This document shows positions 63,138-64,000 of a stretch of DNA of 64,000 bases, one piece after another; position 1 is the stretch's first letter; the number at the start of each line of letters is the position of its first letter. Source of the DNA: Balanoglossus misakiensis (taxonomy: Eukaryota; Hemichordata). A model generated the notes under the pieces. The model was not told where the DNA came from and ran no database searches. It saw nothing but the letters and a program-made list of their open reading frames with translations. The stretch is taken from NCBI GenBank assembly GCA_040954595.2, contig CM082593.2, positions 7,378,001 through 7,442,000 on the forward strand, written 5' to 3'. The translations under genes were made by a program, and so were the position numbers.

Positions 63138-64000
63138 CCAACAGGGCATGGCATAGATGGACGCTCTTGCCATACTATGGGCTAGAAATGGAGGTAGCAC
63201 CCTACCAGAAATGTACCCCCATTCACCAGAGGGGTCAGCTGTCTCTGTCATGGCTTTCCTGAAGCCCCTCCCACTCTTTCAAAATAAGGGCCCCTCCCCC
63301 AAATATACCTACATTTCCTTATCATAAGCTCCAACCTTTCTGTACCATCATGGTTCATATGCAGATCATAAAGTAGAGTGCCAGTGCACCAAGTGTAGTG
63401 ACAGCCTTTGTTTGTTTTTGGAGGAGGTTCACGTACGGTAGCATTTTATAAAACAAAACAAAACAACTGGCCCTTGCAGAGGGAAGATGAAGACTGAGAT
63501 ACTGTACACGCTCCTACTGAATCGTTAACAAAAATACTCAGACCCAAACACTTAAAAAAGACTACAGAGATACAATACATCTTACCTCATTGTTGTATTA
63601 CATGCATGATATTTTTAGTACTAATGTGTGTAAGATAGTAAGTTTATGCATAACCCAGGTGTCCAGTGACAGCTTACCGATAACTTAACATCATCCCAGA
63701 ACCACTACAGTATAGTTGCCAAACACTAGCCCAATATAATCCCAGTGATGCCGGTCCAGTGTTAAGCCAATGCTAACCCAGTGCTAACTCAATCAAGACC
63801 AAGAATTAGCCAAGTACGACTTCAAGTCGTGGGCAGCATAGTAGGCGTAGCCAAAACTATTAGTGCAAGACTACCTGTCTGCCTAATTGCAGATTGGCAT
63901 CAACCCATTGTCAGCCCAGTTGCTAGTCTTGTGATGGCCAAATATCAGCATTGTGCTAACCCGAGCATATATACCTATGACATCAACAGAGAACAAGTTC

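Larger units (their letters stand above)
51361..64000. other. Intergenic DNA without a supported gene
   Basis: About 12.6 kb. I found no exon with recognisable domain or convincing splice context. Visible structure is limited to short repeats and foldback elements listed separately, plus a degenerate tract rich in GCTAACCCAGT-like words at 63640-63800. Confidence 0.35.

Noticed and set aside
1-64000. CRISPR arrays, bacterial operons, insertion sequences
   Set aside because: No regularly spaced direct repeats or prokaryotic gene organisation; the window is intron-bearing animal DNA.

Overview
The window is animal nuclear DNA, probably from an invertebrate deuterostome (amphioxus, hemichordate or echinoderm type). 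Its genes are split by GT-AG introns, intergenic DNA is long and rich in short foldback repeats, and CpG is not depleted. The gene families are animal immune and signalling families: interleukin-17, ABIN/TNIP, a BMP-type ligand and a secreted proteinase K-type protease. The exact taxon cannot be fixed from sequence alone. All gene models are ab initio, from exon sequence, splice signals and phase.

Layout. 588-984 (-) is the first coding exon of a TGF-beta/BMP-superfamily ligand whose remainder lies off the left edge. 6.5-33.5 kb is a cluster of six interleukin-17-like genes, called A to F here, in orientations + + - + + +. Each has a TATA box, a tiny first coding exon (7-24 codons), one phase-0 intron inside the signal peptide, and a second exon carrying the whole cystine-knot domain. 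34.6-38.3 kb (-) is an eight-exon I9-S8 subtilisin. 44.2-50.8 kb (-) is a thirteen-exon TNIP1/ABIN1-like gene, an adaptor that binds ubiquitin and restrains NF-kB. 51-64 kb shows no gene I can defend, only repeats.

How the parts fit. IL-17 ligands signal through Act1/TRAF6 to NF-kB, and TNIP proteins damp that pathway, so the window holds the cytokines and a brake on their signalling. Three IL-17 promoters (A, B, C) carry the same kB-like 11-mer, GGGGAANNCCC, 88-117 bp upstream of the TATA box, which suggests feedback on the cytokines themselves.

Most interesting signal. Five of the six IL-17 genes (A-E) carry, 300-550 bases after the stop codon, a shared element TGTTACGTTNTAGTGACA. It folds as a six-pair stem closed by C-G around a U-rich loop (GUUNUA in four of five). 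The surrounding 3' UTRs are otherwise unalike by eye. The loop resembles the Roquin 'alternative decay element' described for vertebrate Ox40 mRNA, which would imply an old mode of cytokine mRNA control.

Other notable points: genes B and C are nearly identical in the mature domain but unrelated in leader, intron and flanks (gene conversion); a promoter-like segment is duplicated downstream of genes E and F; several short foldback elements have target-site duplications.
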